Source: an uncultured Arenicella sp.
GTDB taxonomy: Bacteria > Pseudomonadota > Gammaproteobacteria > Arenicellales > Arenicellaceae
Assembly (NCBI GenBank): GCA_947499305.1
Contig: CANMNN010000009.1
Span: forward strand, 60,990-124,989
Direction: 5' to 3'
DNA: 64,000 nt
The position numbers and the translations under genes were made by a program. Positions 8,572-17,746 of this stretch are shown in pieces; within the stretch, counting starts at the first letter, position 1, and each line of letters begins with the position of its first letter. The notes beneath the pieces are model-generated. The model did not search any database, was not told where the DNA came from, and saw nothing but the letters and a program-made list of their open reading frames with translations.

Positions 8572-9047
8572 GTATAGTTTTAAACGCGCCGTTTATGGCG
8601 CTATAACCTTCCTGAAACCGGAGGGTTTGGCAGTAGGTGGATAGTTCTACCGATACTGCAAAGCGCTTTTCTCAAGCGCAAAAGTGAACGATTTCGTGGA
8701 ATGGACGTGTTGTTAGCAAGGATGCTATTTTTCACTTTTTAAACTCTCGCCCTCTTTAAATTGCCGCTTTTTCGCTTAAAAGCGCGCTTAGCTTACTTTC
8801 GTTTTAAAGGTTGCCAATTAAGACTTTCGGCTTGAGGTGAATACTAGTGCTTTCCCAAGCGGTGTTTTGAGAAAATAAAAAAGTGCTGAGTGGTTTAGGC
8901 CCTGGGCTAAAGTTGCGTCTTAAATGAAAATGCTGAAGAGCAAAGGGGGTGTCCTGGGACTCAAATAAAAACATTGAGCCCCAGAACAGCTTGCGCCAAG
9001 GTGAATTGAGAGAGAGCTTTGCGCAAGCGAGGAAGGTGATTAATTAG
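8572..9047. other. 476-bp intergenic region rich in stem-loops
   Basis: No convincing reading frame. Right after gap there are four consecutive hairpins: GCGCC/GGCGC (8586-8601), AACCTTCC/GGAGGGTT (8605-8627), GCAGTAGGTGGA/TCTACCGATACTGC (8630-8659) and GCGCTT/AAGCGC (8663-8679). None has a clean T-tract. Two more lie near the far end: CTGGGACTCAA/TTGAGCCCCAG (8954-8984, one mismatch) and GCTTGCGC/GCGCAAGC (8989-9028). They could be an mRNA 3' structure, a small RNA, or repeat-derived elements. Confidence 0.5.
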
Positions 9048-10727
9048 CTATAAATAAGCGAAGCCAAAAGGCGCTAGTATTAAATTGGATTCTTGAACGT
9101 CAAACCCATTTCCGAGCGGAGATAAAGTCTCTGTGTTGCTTGTTTTTACAGAGAAGCTCACAGGGCCAGGACTCAGATTGAAGTAGGCCGTTAACGTTTC
9201 GCCATCGAGGCTGCGTTGAACGGCAAGTACCTGCTCGGGAGCCTCGATAAACTGTATGTCGCCGTTGATTAGTACTATGTTTTCACGGCGCCACTCTAAG
9301 AATGATTTGTAGAAGTTGAGCGTTGATTGGGGGTCGTTTTGTTGCTGTTCTACATTAATGTCGATATGCGCTTGAGCGACTGGTAGCCAGCTAACTGCAT
9401 CCGAGAAGCCTGCATTTGGAATGCTATCGTCCCATGCAATGGGGGTTCTGCATCCGTCACGACCTTTGAATTCGGGCCAAAATTCGATTCCAAACGGGTC
9501 CTGTAAATCCTTGTGCTCAATGTCGGCTTCAGTAAAACCCAGCTCTTCGCCTTGATACACACATAGAGTTCCCCGCAGTGAAGCTGCCATGGCTAAGGCC
9601 ATTTTCGCGAACTGTCGATTATGAATGCCGTCGCCCCAGCGGCTGACTACGCGAATTACATCGTGGTTACTCACTGCCCAACATGGCCAACCTTCGCCAA
9701 TAACCGACTCAAGCGCGTTGACGGTGTTGCGAATATGTTCGGGTGAAAATTCATCAGCGAGTAATTCAAAATTGTAGCCCATGTGGAGCCGTTTATCGCC
9801 TTGAGTATATTCAGACAAAGTCTTAAGCGAATCTTCTGAATTAATCTCTCCCAATGCGACGGTACCGGGGTACTTGTTAAGAAGAGAGCGAACGTCTTCT
9901 AAAAAACCTAGGTTTTGATCTTGAGTATTATCATAGTGATGATACTGCGCTGCATAAGGATTATCTGGCGAGAACCCTCGGCCTGTGCGTTCTTCTCTCG
10001 GTTTGAAAGGGTTATCTCTTAGTTCTTTGTCGTGATAACAAAAGTTGATCGCATCTAGACGAAAGCCATCAACGCCGCGCTTAAGCCAAAACTCTACTTC
10101 TTCCAAAATTTGCGCGCGAAGGGCATCGCTGTGAAAATTTAGATCGGGTTGCGAGCTTAAAAAATTGTGCAGGTAATATTGTTTCCGGGTTTCATCCCAC
10201 TGCCAAGCGCTACCACCGAATATAGAGATCCAATTGTTTGGCTCTGAACCGTCTTCTTTGGCGTCGGCCCACACGTACCAATCGGACTTATCGTTATCTT
10301 TGGATTGGCGGCTCTCTTTGAACCATTCATGTTGATCGGATGTGTGACTTAATACTTGGTCAATCATGATTTTAATGCTGCGCAACTTAGCTTGCGCTAC
10401 AAGTTCATCAAAATCTTTTAAATTGCCAAAAATTGGGTCGACGTCACGATAGTCGCTGATATCGTAGCCAAAGTCTTTCATTGGAGATTTGAAGAACGGC
10501 GAGATCCAAAGTGCATCAACACCCAAGCTAGAGATATAGTCAAGCTTACTAATAACGCCTTGAAGGTCGCCTATGCCATCTGCGTTTGAATCGCAAAAGC
10601 TACGGGGGTATACCTGATAGATTACCGCGCCGCGCCACCATTGATGCATAGCATCGGCATTTGGTTTTGCCAAGCTAGTTTCGCTTGCCGATGAAGTATC
10701 GAGTTTTAAATTAGATGCTTGAATCAC
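9048..10727 (-). CDS. GH13 alpha-glucosidase, cytoplasmic
   Basis: A 559-residue glycoside hydrolase family 13 enzyme of the oligo-1,6-glucosidase/alpha-glucosidase type. The family regions are complete: WWRGAVIYQVYPRSF at about 30-44, nucleophile D225 in GFRLDAINF, acid/base E294 in ALGEINSEDS, and the transition-state Asp356 in VSNHDVIRV. No export signal is present, so it acts in the cytoplasm, releasing glucose from imported maltose or maltodextrins. The listed start is a GTG without a clear ribosome site; an ATG at residue 27 is a possible alternative. It diverges from the exported amylase gene, and two TACGTA operators lie between them, so both are probably induced together. Confidence 0.88.
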   Translation of the reverse strand: MIQASNLKLDTSSASETSLAKPNADAMHQWWRGAVIYQVYPRSFCDSNADGIGDLQGVISKLDYISSLGVDALWISPFFKSPMKDFGYDISDYRDVDPIFGNLKDFDELVAQAKLRSIKIMIDQVLSHTSDQHEWFKESRQSKDNDKSDWYVWADAKEDGSEPNNWISIFGGSAWQWDETRKQYYLHNFLSSQPDLNFHSDALRAQILEEVEFWLKRGVDGFRLDAINFCYHDKELRDNPFKPREERTGRGFSPDNPYAAQYHHYDNTQDQNLGFLEDVRSLLNKYPGTVALGEINSEDSLKTLSEYTQGDKRLHMGYNFELLADEFSPEHIRNTVNALESVIGEGWPCWAVSNHDVIRVVSRWGDGIHNRQFAKMALAMAASLRGTLCVYQGEELGFTEADIEHKDLQDPFGIEFWPEFKGRDGCRTPIAWDDSIPNAGFSDAVSWLPVAQAHIDINVEQQQNDPQSTLNFYKSFLEWRRENIVLINGDIQFIEAPEQVLAVQRSLDGETLTAYFNLSPGPVSFSVKTSNTETLSPLGNGFDVQESNLILAPFGFAYL

Positions 10728-10936
10728 TGCTTGGTCACTACTTTGTTTATTCGTTACTACTTTCGAAAGCTATTCAAGCCGATAAAACTAGTCGAACTTG
10801 GGCTTAGCGTCATTGCCAAGAAAAGGTTTTCTTATAGCGGTTGACTGGTGCCAAACCGTCCAGAGAAACTTCTTGTACTTTTGTTTATCAGTCAATCTTA
10901 GTGTGCAATGGCGAAAATTTGGAGAGACACTTGGCA

Positions 10937-10950
10937 TGAATACGTATGCA
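10937..10950. promoter_or_regulatory. LacI-type operator copy 1 (TACGTA motif)
   Basis: TGAATACGTATGCA, with a palindromic ATACGTAT core centred on CG, as expected for LacI-family operators. It is one of five near-identical copies and lies between the divergent alpha-glucosidase and amylase genes. The region 10728-11089 otherwise shows no credible gene. Confidence 0.7.
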
Positions 10951-10967
10951 GTCAGGCTGAGGGAGGA

Positions 10968-10981
10968 TGAATACGTATGTA
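10968..10981. promoter_or_regulatory. LacI-type operator copy 2 (TACGTA motif)
   Basis: TGAATACGTATGTA. Its centre is 31 bp from copy 1, about three helical turns, so two repressor dimers could lie on one face of the DNA. It is about 110 bases upstream of the amylase start. Confidence 0.7.
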
Positions 10982-11089
10982 GTGACCAAGCTTTAAAAAC
11001 ACGATTAAAATGAAGTATGTCAGTATGTTAAAAAGTGATATTTGTTCACTATTTTGCGAATCGTCTCAACCAATCAAAAATAGCTATCT

Positions 11090-12970
11090 ATGTCTAAGTT
11101 CTCTCTACATGGTATTTGCGTCGGCGTTATTGCCGCGATTATGTCCATAGTTCCTGCTCATGTTTCTGCCGAGCCTGGTGCAATCCCAAGTTCAATGAAG
11201 GTAGAGCCGCCTTTCTGGTGGCAAGGTATGCAAAGCGCTGAATTGCAGCTGATGATTTATTTGCCAGGCGAAAAAGTAGTTCGAGTAGAAAGTGATTCAG
11301 AATCGGTAACGGTGCAAAAAATCATGTCTGCACCGAATGCAAATTATTCCTTTGTTGATCTAGAATTAGCTAAAACATTGGCTCCCGGCGTTGTGAGTTT
11401 GACGCTAATTACAGAGGGCGGCGAGCAACTCAGATACGATTATGCGTTTAAGCAGCGAGTGCAAGGCTCGAGTTCACGAAAAGGTTTCTCTAGCGAAGAC
11501 GTCATCTATTTAGTGACTCCCGACCGTTACGCCAATGGCGACGTCAGTAATGACAACGTTGAGGGTCTAAGCGAAAAGTCAGACCGCACTAATCCAGATG
11601 GACGGCATGGCGGCGATTTGGCTGGCTTGGAAAATCATGTGGACTATTTAGCAGAGCTCGGTATTACAAAGATCTGGTTAAATCCCTTGCAGCAAAATAA
11701 TGAACCCGCTTATTCGTACCACGGCTATTCGATAAGTGATCTCTACCAGATTGATGCGCGTTATGGCGGTAATGAGGGTTTGTTGTCATTTTCAAATAAA
11801 GCACGAGAAAATGGCATTGGCTTGATTATGGATACCATTCCAAACCATGTGGGTATCAACCATTGGTGGCTAAAAGACTTACCGTCTAAAGACTGGGTAA
11901 ACAATGAAGGGAAATTTATTCAGACCTCGCATAACCATGAAGCGATTCAAGATCCATATGTGCCCGAGGCCGATAAATTTGCTTTTAACGATGGTTGGTT
12001 TGTACCAACCATGCCTGATCTAAACCAACGAAACCCTTACCTTGCAAACTACTTAATTCAGAACAATATTTGGTGGATTGAGTATGCTGGGCTCGCCGGT
12101 TTGCGAGTCGATACCTTGCCGTACGCCGATAAGCATTTCACCACCGAGTTTAATAAAAGAATCTTGGCCGAGTATCCTCAGTTGAATATTGTTGGCGAAG
12201 AATGGTCCATTAACCCGGCGATCGTGGCTTATTGGCAAGAGGGAAAACTGAATCAAGACGGCTATAATGGCGCAGTGCCGAGTTTAATGGACTTTCCTCT
12301 ACAAAATGCACTGATTCAAGCACTTACAGAGCCTGAGCAAGATCGAGATGGTTTGCGAAAATTGCATGCGATGTTAAGTAATGATTTTCAGTACGCTTCG
12401 GCGACTAACTTGGTGGTCATTGGTGACAATCATGATATGAGTCGCTTGCATACCCAATTGGGTGACGACCCAGAGCTCACTCGAATGGCATTGGCTTTTC
12501 TGATGACCACTCGAGGTATCCCACAGCTTTTCTACGGCACTGAGATTCTTATGACCAATACCGGTACTGATGCTCATGGTGTGATTAGGTCGGATTTCCC
12601 AGGCGGTTGGGCTGGCGATAAGGCAAATGCGATAACCGGTAAAGGCCTAAGCAAACAGGCGCGTTTAAGCCAAGACTATGTCCGAAAGTTACTAAACTGG
12701 CGGAAAAAGTCGCCGGCTATTCATCATGGTGACCTCGTTCACTATCTGCCAAGCGATGGTATCTATGTGTACTTTCGAACTCATGAGGAGCAATCGGTGA
12801 TGGTGGTTATGAATAAAAACACAAGCGAAGTAAGTTTAGAACTGAGCTATTATTCGGAGCATCTGAACGGCAAAAGTGACGCGCTAAATGTAATGAGTGG
12901 CCGCGCAAGCCGACTCGACAATGGCTTAAAGGTAGCGGCAAAATCAACGCAAATTTTTGAGCTCAAATAG
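11090..12970 (+). CDS. Exported GH13 cyclomaltodextrinase/neopullulanase-type amylase
   Basis: A 626-residue exported GH13 enzyme. Residues 1-27 form a signal peptide ending in VSA. Residues 30-125 form a beta-rich N-terminal domain of the cyclomaltodextrinase/SusA kind, followed by the catalytic barrel from about residue 137 (VIYLVTPDRYANGD). Catalytic residues are visible: nucleophile D341 in GLRVDTLPYADK, acid/base E370 in IVGEEW and D449 in IGDNHDMSR. A short C-terminal beta domain follows residue 540. It would cut maltodextrins or cyclodextrins in the periplasm after import by the TonB receptor. It is followed after 16 bases by a halogenase-family gene, forming an operon controlled by two TACGTA operators. 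The exact bond specificity is not readable. Confidence 0.88.
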   Translation: MSKFSLHGICVGVIAAIMSIVPAHVSAEPGAIPSSMKVEPPFWWQGMQSAELQLMIYLPGEKVVRVESDSESVTVQKIMSAPNANYSFVDLELAKTLAPGVVSLTLITEGGEQLRYDYAFKQRVQGSSSRKGFSSEDVIYLVTPDRYANGDVSNDNVEGLSEKSDRTNPDGRHGGDLAGLENHVDYLAELGITKIWLNPLQQNNEPAYSYHGYSISDLYQIDARYGGNEGLLSFSNKARENGIGLIMDTIPNHVGINHWWLKDLPSKDWVNNEGKFIQTSHNHEAIQDPYVPEADKFAFNDGWFVPTMPDLNQRNPYLANYLIQNNIWWIEYAGLAGLRVDTLPYADKHFTTEFNKRILAEYPQLNIVGEEWSINPAIVAYWQEGKLNQDGYNGAVPSLMDFPLQNALIQALTEPEQDRDGLRKLHAMLSNDFQYASATNLVVIGDNHDMSRLHTQLGDDPELTRMALAFLMTTRGIPQLFYGTEILMTNTGTDAHGVIRSDFPGGWAGDKANAITGKGLSKQARLSQDYVRKLLNWRKKSPAIHHGDLVHYLPSDGIYVYFRTHEEQSVMVVMNKNTSEVSLELSYYSEHLNGKSDALNVMSGRASRLDNGLKVAAKSTQIFELK

Positions 12971-12986
12971 CGAAATTTCAAACTAA

Positions 12987-14498
12987 ATGCACCAACAAAA
13001 AATTCTAGTCCTAGGCGGCGGCACGGCCGGCTGGATGGCGGCAAACCTGATTGCCAATGCGTTTGATTCGAAACGTGTGAAGGTGTGTGTGCTTGAATCG
13101 CCAGATATCGGCATTGTTGGTGTAGGAGAGGGCTCAACTCCGCAACTCAAAGCATTATTTGAAAAGTTGGGTATCGCCGAATCAGATTGGATGCCTAAAG
13201 CTAATGCCACCTATAAAAACGGGATACGTTTCAAAGGCTGGTCATCGAGGCCGAATTGCGAAGAATATTTTCATCCGTTTCCGGCAAAAACCGATCGAGA
13301 TACCGCCCAAGCATTTGTGTATAACAGTTACCTACGGCGTCAGAACATAGACGTAGACGTGCACCCGAGTAAGTACTTTTTGCCATCGTTTTTGGCGCAC
13401 CAATCGCTTGGCCCACACCCAGATGAGAGCTTCCCGTTTCCGGTGAGTTACGGTTATCATTTCGATGCGTACCTGGTTGGCGAAGTTCTTAAAGAGCATG
13501 CCTTTAAGCTAGGTGTTGAGCATATCCAAGCAACCGTAAGTCGTGTTAATCAGTCGACGAACGGCGATATTAATAGTCTAGTTACAGACCAAGGTTCGAT
13601 TGTTGAGGCAGATTTTTTTATCGATTGCTCGGGCTTTGCAGGCCTTTTAATTGGTAAAACCCTTAACGTTGATTTCGATAGCTTCTCTGAAAATCTCTTT
13701 AACGACTCAGCGGTTGTGATGCCGAGTGAGCATGAGCGCGACGAGACTGGCTGTGTTAAACAGATCGAATCACAGACTACTGCAACGGCATTGAGCAACG
13801 GCTGGGCTTGGGAGATTCCGTTAAGCAATCGAATCGGCAATGGTTATGTTTACAGTGGGGGCCATATAAGTGACGACAAGGCCGAAACCGAGCTCAGAAC
13901 AAAATTAGGCTTGTTAGAAAGCGATGTGCGAGCGCGTCATTTGAAAATGCGGGTGGGGCAGCGTAAAGAACACTGGTCAAGAAACTGTTTAGCTGTAGGC
14001 TTGTCTCAGGGCTTCTTAGAGCCGTTAGAGGCAACCGCGTTGCATCTGGCTCAGGTGACCATTGAGACGTTTATTCAATATTTTGCTAAAGGGAATACCT
14101 CATCACGTGAAAAAGCTGAGTTTAACAAGGCTATCTATTCACGCTTTGAGGGGATTCGCGACTATATTGTTTGTCATTACAAAGTTAATTCGCGGCCGGA
14201 CACGGATTATTGGCGAGAATGCACTGAAAATATCCGCCTTTCGGATTCTCTGCGTTCGCTACTGGCGGTTTGGAATGCCGGTGAAGATATCTCGGTAGAA
14301 ATTGAGCGACAAGGGATTGCGCAATATTACCCTACGCTTTCTTGGCACTGCTTGCTCTCTGGGTACGGTGTGTTCGACTTCCCGAGTAGATTGCTAAGTG
14401 ATGACCGTGCACAACGGTTTGCAATTGACGATATTGTTGATTTTAATCGGCGATGTGCGCTTAACTTCCAGCCTCAAGTAGCGCAACTCAATTTCTAA
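12987..14498 (+). CDS. Flavin-dependent tryptophan halogenase family protein (copy 1)
   Basis: A 503-residue FAD protein of the tryptophan halogenase family. The FAD-binding GGGTAGW motif is at residues 10-16. The catalytic Lys that forms the lysine haloamine in PrnA/RebH corresponds to K77 in NATYKNGI, the WxWxIP signature is W273-A-W275-E-I-P278, and the catalytic Glu matches E348 in LEPLEAT. It thus looks enzymatically complete. Such genes often sit beside TonB receptors in sugar-use loci of proteobacteria, where their role is unknown. It is 16 bases downstream of the amylase gene and ends before a terminator at 14529. No flavin reductase is present in the window. Halogenation of an aromatic is expected from the family; the sugar context argues for something less conventional. 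Confidence 0.88.
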   Translation: MHQQKILVLGGGTAGWMAANLIANAFDSKRVKVCVLESPDIGIVGVGEGSTPQLKALFEKLGIAESDWMPKANATYKNGIRFKGWSSRPNCEEYFHPFPAKTDRDTAQAFVYNSYLRRQNIDVDVHPSKYFLPSFLAHQSLGPHPDESFPFPVSYGYHFDAYLVGEVLKEHAFKLGVEHIQATVSRVNQSTNGDINSLVTDQGSIVEADFFIDCSGFAGLLIGKTLNVDFDSFSENLFNDSAVVMPSEHERDETGCVKQIESQTTATALSNGWAWEIPLSNRIGNGYVYSGGHISDDKAETELRTKLGLLESDVRARHLKMRVGQRKEHWSRNCLAVGLSQGFLEPLEATALHLAQVTIETFIQYFAKGNTSSREKAEFNKAIYSRFEGIRDYIVCHYKVNSRPDTDYWRECTENIRLSDSLRSLLAVWNAGEDISVEIERQGIAQYYPTLSWHCLLSGYGVFDFPSRLLSDDRAQRFAIDDIVDFNRRCALNFQPQVAQLNF

Positions 14499-14528
14499 GC
14501 CACGTTCAATTAGCTAAAATGTCTCGAA

Positions 14529-14564
14529 TAAAGCGGTATACCGAACAGGTAACCGCTTTTTTTT
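14529..14564 (+). terminator. Rho-independent terminator after halogenase copy 1
   Basis: AAAGCGGT is inverted as ACCGCTTT and followed by an unbroken T run. It ends the amylase-halogenase operon and leaves the TonB receptor gene with its own promoter. Confidence 0.85.
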
Positions 14565-14671
14565 GCATTACGGTTTGATGTCTTACTGGTACTGATGTTG
14601 GTGCTGGATTAAGCTCGCGTTAAGCCAGTGCAAGTGGGTTTGATAAGCAGCTAAGTTATATCAGCCATGAA

Positions 14672-14685
14672 TGAATACGTATGTA
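14672..14685. promoter_or_regulatory. LacI-type operator copy 3 (TACGTA motif)
   Basis: TGAATACGTATGTA, about 105 bases upstream of the TonB receptor start. Confidence 0.7.
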
Positions 14686-14703
14686 ATAACTATGCATGGC
14701 TTT

Positions 14704-14717
14704 TGAATACGTATGCA
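14704..14717. promoter_or_regulatory. LacI-type operator copy 4 (TACGTA motif)
   Basis: TGAATACGTATGCA, centre to centre 32 bp from copy 3. This repeats the paired arrangement seen at 10937/10968, with the TGTA and TGCA variants in the opposite order. Confidence 0.7.
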
Positions 14718-14790
14718 GTATATTTCGTCATGATATGCCTTGAAATACTATGTCCTTGACTAGAAGATTCAATCAAATACGAGGAGAAGT

Positions 14791-17598
14791 ATGAGACAGT
14801 CAAAATTAAATCGCGCCAAGCAGATCGCAAATGAATCTGTAATTGAAAAGCGCACCGAAGAGGCACAATCAAATTTTGTGGCTTTACGTAGAACCGCTCT
14901 TTCTACTTGTGTTGCTGCAGCAATCGCGAGTACAGCAGCGCCAACTTATGCTCAAGTTGAAAATGAAGTACTCGAAGAAGTTGTTGTAACCGCAACTGGT
15001 TACCGCAAATCAATCATCGATTCGATCGACGCTAAGCGTTATTCATCATCGGTTGTCGAAACAATTTCAGCCGAAGACATTGGCAAGCTACCTGACTCAA
15101 GTATCGCAGATTCAATTGCTCGCTTACCTGGCCTGGCCGCACAGCGCCTAGATGGTCGCGCGAGCTCGATTTCAGTTCGTGGTTTCAATGAAGACTTCTC
15201 AACGACGACTTTCAACGGCCGTGAGCAAGTTTCTATTGATGATAACCGTGGCGTACAATTTGATGTATACCCATCAGAGATTATGTCTGGTGTAACGGTA
15301 TACAAAACGCCTAATGCGTCGATCGTCAATCAAGGCATTGCCGGTACTATCGATCTACAAACAGTTCGCCCGCTTGATGTCGAAGATCGTGTACTGCAAC
15401 TAAACGTTTCTGTAGAGCAAAACGACTTAAATAAATTAAATGCTGACGGTGAAGATACTGGTTTTCGTGGAACATTGTCTTTCGTGGATAAATTTGCTGA
15501 CGACACATTAGGTGTTGCACTTGCCGTTGCAACGCTTGAGTCACCAAACCAAGAGGAACGCTGGAATGCTTGGGGTTATGCAGGTGATTCACAAGGCAAT
15601 TCAATACTTGGTGGTGCTAAGCCGTTCGTTCGTTCATCAAACCTTCAACGTGACACCGTTATGGCGGTTGTCGAGTGGGCTCCGAATGATCGATTGAGCA
15701 TTACAGCCGACGCACTGCACATCGATTTCTTAGACGAAAAAATCCTACGCGGAATCGAGGTGCCTGGCGCATTCGGTGGCGGCTTTGGCGTTTCTGCTGA
15801 TACTACAACTGCTTCTAACGGTTTTGTTACAAGCGGCGTATTCAACAATGTACAAGGTGTTATTCGTAACGACTTCGAGCAACGTGACGCTGAGTTGAAC
15901 AACCTTGGCCTTAACTTGAAATACGCCTTGAGTGACTCGCTAACACTAGAGCTAGACGCCAGCATGTCGGAAGCTGAGCGCGTTGTGAACAGTATTGAAA
16001 GTTATTCAGGTACGGGCCGTGGCACCGGTGTTGGCGCATCTGACAACATTGGTTTCTCTCAAAATGATGACCAATTTGGCGTAAATTTCTCTGCCGGCTT
16101 AGACTACTCTGACCCTAACCTAATTCAGTTGGGTGGCCCACTAAGCTGGGGTAACGGAAATACTGTTGCATCAAACGGTCAAGACGGTTTTATCAATATT
16201 CCAGAAATCGAAGATGAGCTGAGCGCGTTCAAAGCGGCTATTAGCAAAAACTTCGACGAGGGTTTTATCACCAATGTAACTGCCGGTGTTAACTATTCAG
16301 ACCGTACTAAGTCTAAAGAAGACAATGGTTTTTTCTTAACGCTCAACGAGTTTCCTGATCGCATTAGTGTTCCAGATGAGTTTCGTGTTGCTGACACTTC
16401 TCTAGAATTCTTAGGTCTCGGTAGTATCCAATCTTACGATTCTTTTGGCCTTCTAAATGCTGGGTTCTATACGCTAACCGACGAGAACCAAACAAGTAAC
16501 AATCGTGCGATTAACACGTGGAGTGTTACTGAGAAAGTAACTACTGCGTTTGCTAAAGCTGATTTTGAGTCTGAGATCGGCGGCAAGTTAGTTTCTGGTA
16601 ACTTTGGCCTTCAGTATGTTGATACTGATCAAAGCTCTGTTGGCAACGCAGTAGGTAACGTTGATGGCTTTGTAACCACGCAACGCGTTACTGGTGGCGC
16701 TAAGTTTAGCGATGTATTGCCAAGCTTGAATTTGTCAGTTGCCCTAACTGAAAGTCAAAAGCTACGTTTCGGCTATGCTCGTACTTTGTCACGCTCACGC
16801 ATGGATCGGATTAATGCGGGCTTTGGTTTAACCTTCGATGTTGTTGCGAACTCAGCTGGCGCACCGGCCTTTAATGCAACTGGCGGTAACCCAGAGTTGC
16901 GCCCGAACGAAGCGGATCAGTTTGACTTGAGCTATGAGTATTATTTTGCTGACGATGGTTATGTTTCAGTAGCATACTTCTACAAAGATCTACGTACATG
17001 GCAAGAGCAAGTGGTTACGCCTCAGGACTTCACTGGCGTGCAAGCTCCTGGATTCTCTGGCCAAGTAAATACAACCCAAGGATTTTTAACGGCTTGGACT
17101 GACACAACTGATGGCAGCATCGACGGCTTTGAAGTAACAGGTGTACTACCTGGACGTGTTATCGCGCCAGCACTAGACGGTTTTGGTCTTAGCGTAAGCG
17201 GTTCATTCTTGGACAGCGAACTTAACTCCGCGTCTGACTTCAGCCCAATTGTTGTTCCGGGCTTGTCAGAAGAAATCGTGAACGCAACCTTGTTCTATGA
17301 AAAAGACGGTTTCCAAGCGCGTGTCAGTGTTCGTGATCGTGAAGATTTCTTAGGCGAGCGTTTTGGTACGTCATTCTCTCGTAACTTCACAACGGTGGTG
17401 GGTGCAACCCTTTGGGATGCTCAAGTTAGCTATGACTTTGGCGAAGCTGGTTTTGATAACCTAGACGGCCTAGCGATTAGCTTGCAAGGTCAAAACTTGT
17501 CGGACGAGCCTTATATCACTGTTGACGGCAACGGCAACGTGCAAGACTTCCAACGTTTTGGTCGTACATTCTTGATCAATGCTCGTTACAAGTTCTAG
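14791..17598 (+). CDS. TonB-dependent receptor, alpha-glucan locus
   Basis: A 935-residue outer-membrane receptor. An unusually long N-terminal region (signal core at about residues 34-54) precedes a TonB box EEVVVTAT at 62-69. The plug domain follows (DIGKLPDSSIADSIARLPG, then SIRGF-like SVRGFNEDFSTTTFNGRE). The rest is a beta-barrel ending in NARYKF with terminal Phe. Its plug most resembles the Xanthomonas/Caulobacter type of TonB receptor that includes the Caulobacter maltose receptor MalA. A strong GAGGAGA ribosome site precedes the ATG. Two paired TACGTA operators lie upstream, and genes for glucan hydrolysis flank it. Maltodextrin import is inferred from this context. Confidence 0.9.
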   Translation: MRQSKLNRAKQIANESVIEKRTEEAQSNFVALRRTALSTCVAAAIASTAAPTYAQVENEVLEEVVVTATGYRKSIIDSIDAKRYSSSVVETISAEDIGKLPDSSIADSIARLPGLAAQRLDGRASSISVRGFNEDFSTTTFNGREQVSIDDNRGVQFDVYPSEIMSGVTVYKTPNASIVNQGIAGTIDLQTVRPLDVEDRVLQLNVSVEQNDLNKLNADGEDTGFRGTLSFVDKFADDTLGVALAVATLESPNQEERWNAWGYAGDSQGNSILGGAKPFVRSSNLQRDTVMAVVEWAPNDRLSITADALHIDFLDEKILRGIEVPGAFGGGFGVSADTTTASNGFVTSGVFNNVQGVIRNDFEQRDAELNNLGLNLKYALSDSLTLELDASMSEAERVVNSIESYSGTGRGTGVGASDNIGFSQNDDQFGVNFSAGLDYSDPNLIQLGGPLSWGNGNTVASNGQDGFINIPEIEDELSAFKAAISKNFDEGFITNVTAGVNYSDRTKSKEDNGFFLTLNEFPDRISVPDEFRVADTSLEFLGLGSIQSYDSFGLLNAGFYTLTDENQTSNNRAINTWSVTEKVTTAFAKADFESEIGGKLVSGNFGLQYVDTDQSSVGNAVGNVDGFVTTQRVTGGAKFSDVLPSLNLSVALTESQKLRFGYARTLSRSRMDRINAGFGLTFDVVANSAGAPAFNATGGNPELRPNEADQFDLSYEYYFADDGYVSVAYFYKDLRTWQEQVVTPQDFTGVQAPGFSGQVNTTQGFLTAWTDTTDGSIDGFEVTGVLPGRVIAPALDGFGLSVSGSFLDSELNSASDFSPIVVPGLSEEIVNATLFYEKDGFQARVSVRDREDFLGERFGTSFSRNFTTVVGATLWDAQVSYDFGEAGFDNLDGLAISLQGQNLSDEPYITVDGNGNVQDFQRFGRTFLINARYKF

Positions 17599-17645
17599 AG
17601 CTTGATGTGTAGAGTTAAGAAATTAGCTCTGCAGTATTGAGAAAC

Positions 17646-17683
17646 AAAAAGCCTCTGTAAGCGCTGTTTGCAGGGGCTTTTTT
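17646..17683 (+). terminator. Rho-independent terminator after the TonB receptor
   Basis: AAAAAGCCTCTG pairs with CAGGGGCTTTTTT across a loop of about 12 bases, with a T-tract at the right end. Confidence 0.85.
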
Positions 17684-17746
17684 GTGGAAGAATGAAACGG
17701 AATGACTGGTCCCTCTAATATCGAAAACATCACCGCTTAGCATTAA

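Noticed and set aside
10798..11013. 71-residue open frame between the two GH13 genes
   Set aside because: It spans the two TACGTA operators, has no ribosome site and no recognisable composition; the region is better read as regulatory.
13159..13350. Small out-of-frame open frames inside the halogenase, TonB receptor and transporter genes
   Set aside because: They are shadows of the real genes: no ribosome sites, and composition follows the overlapping frame.
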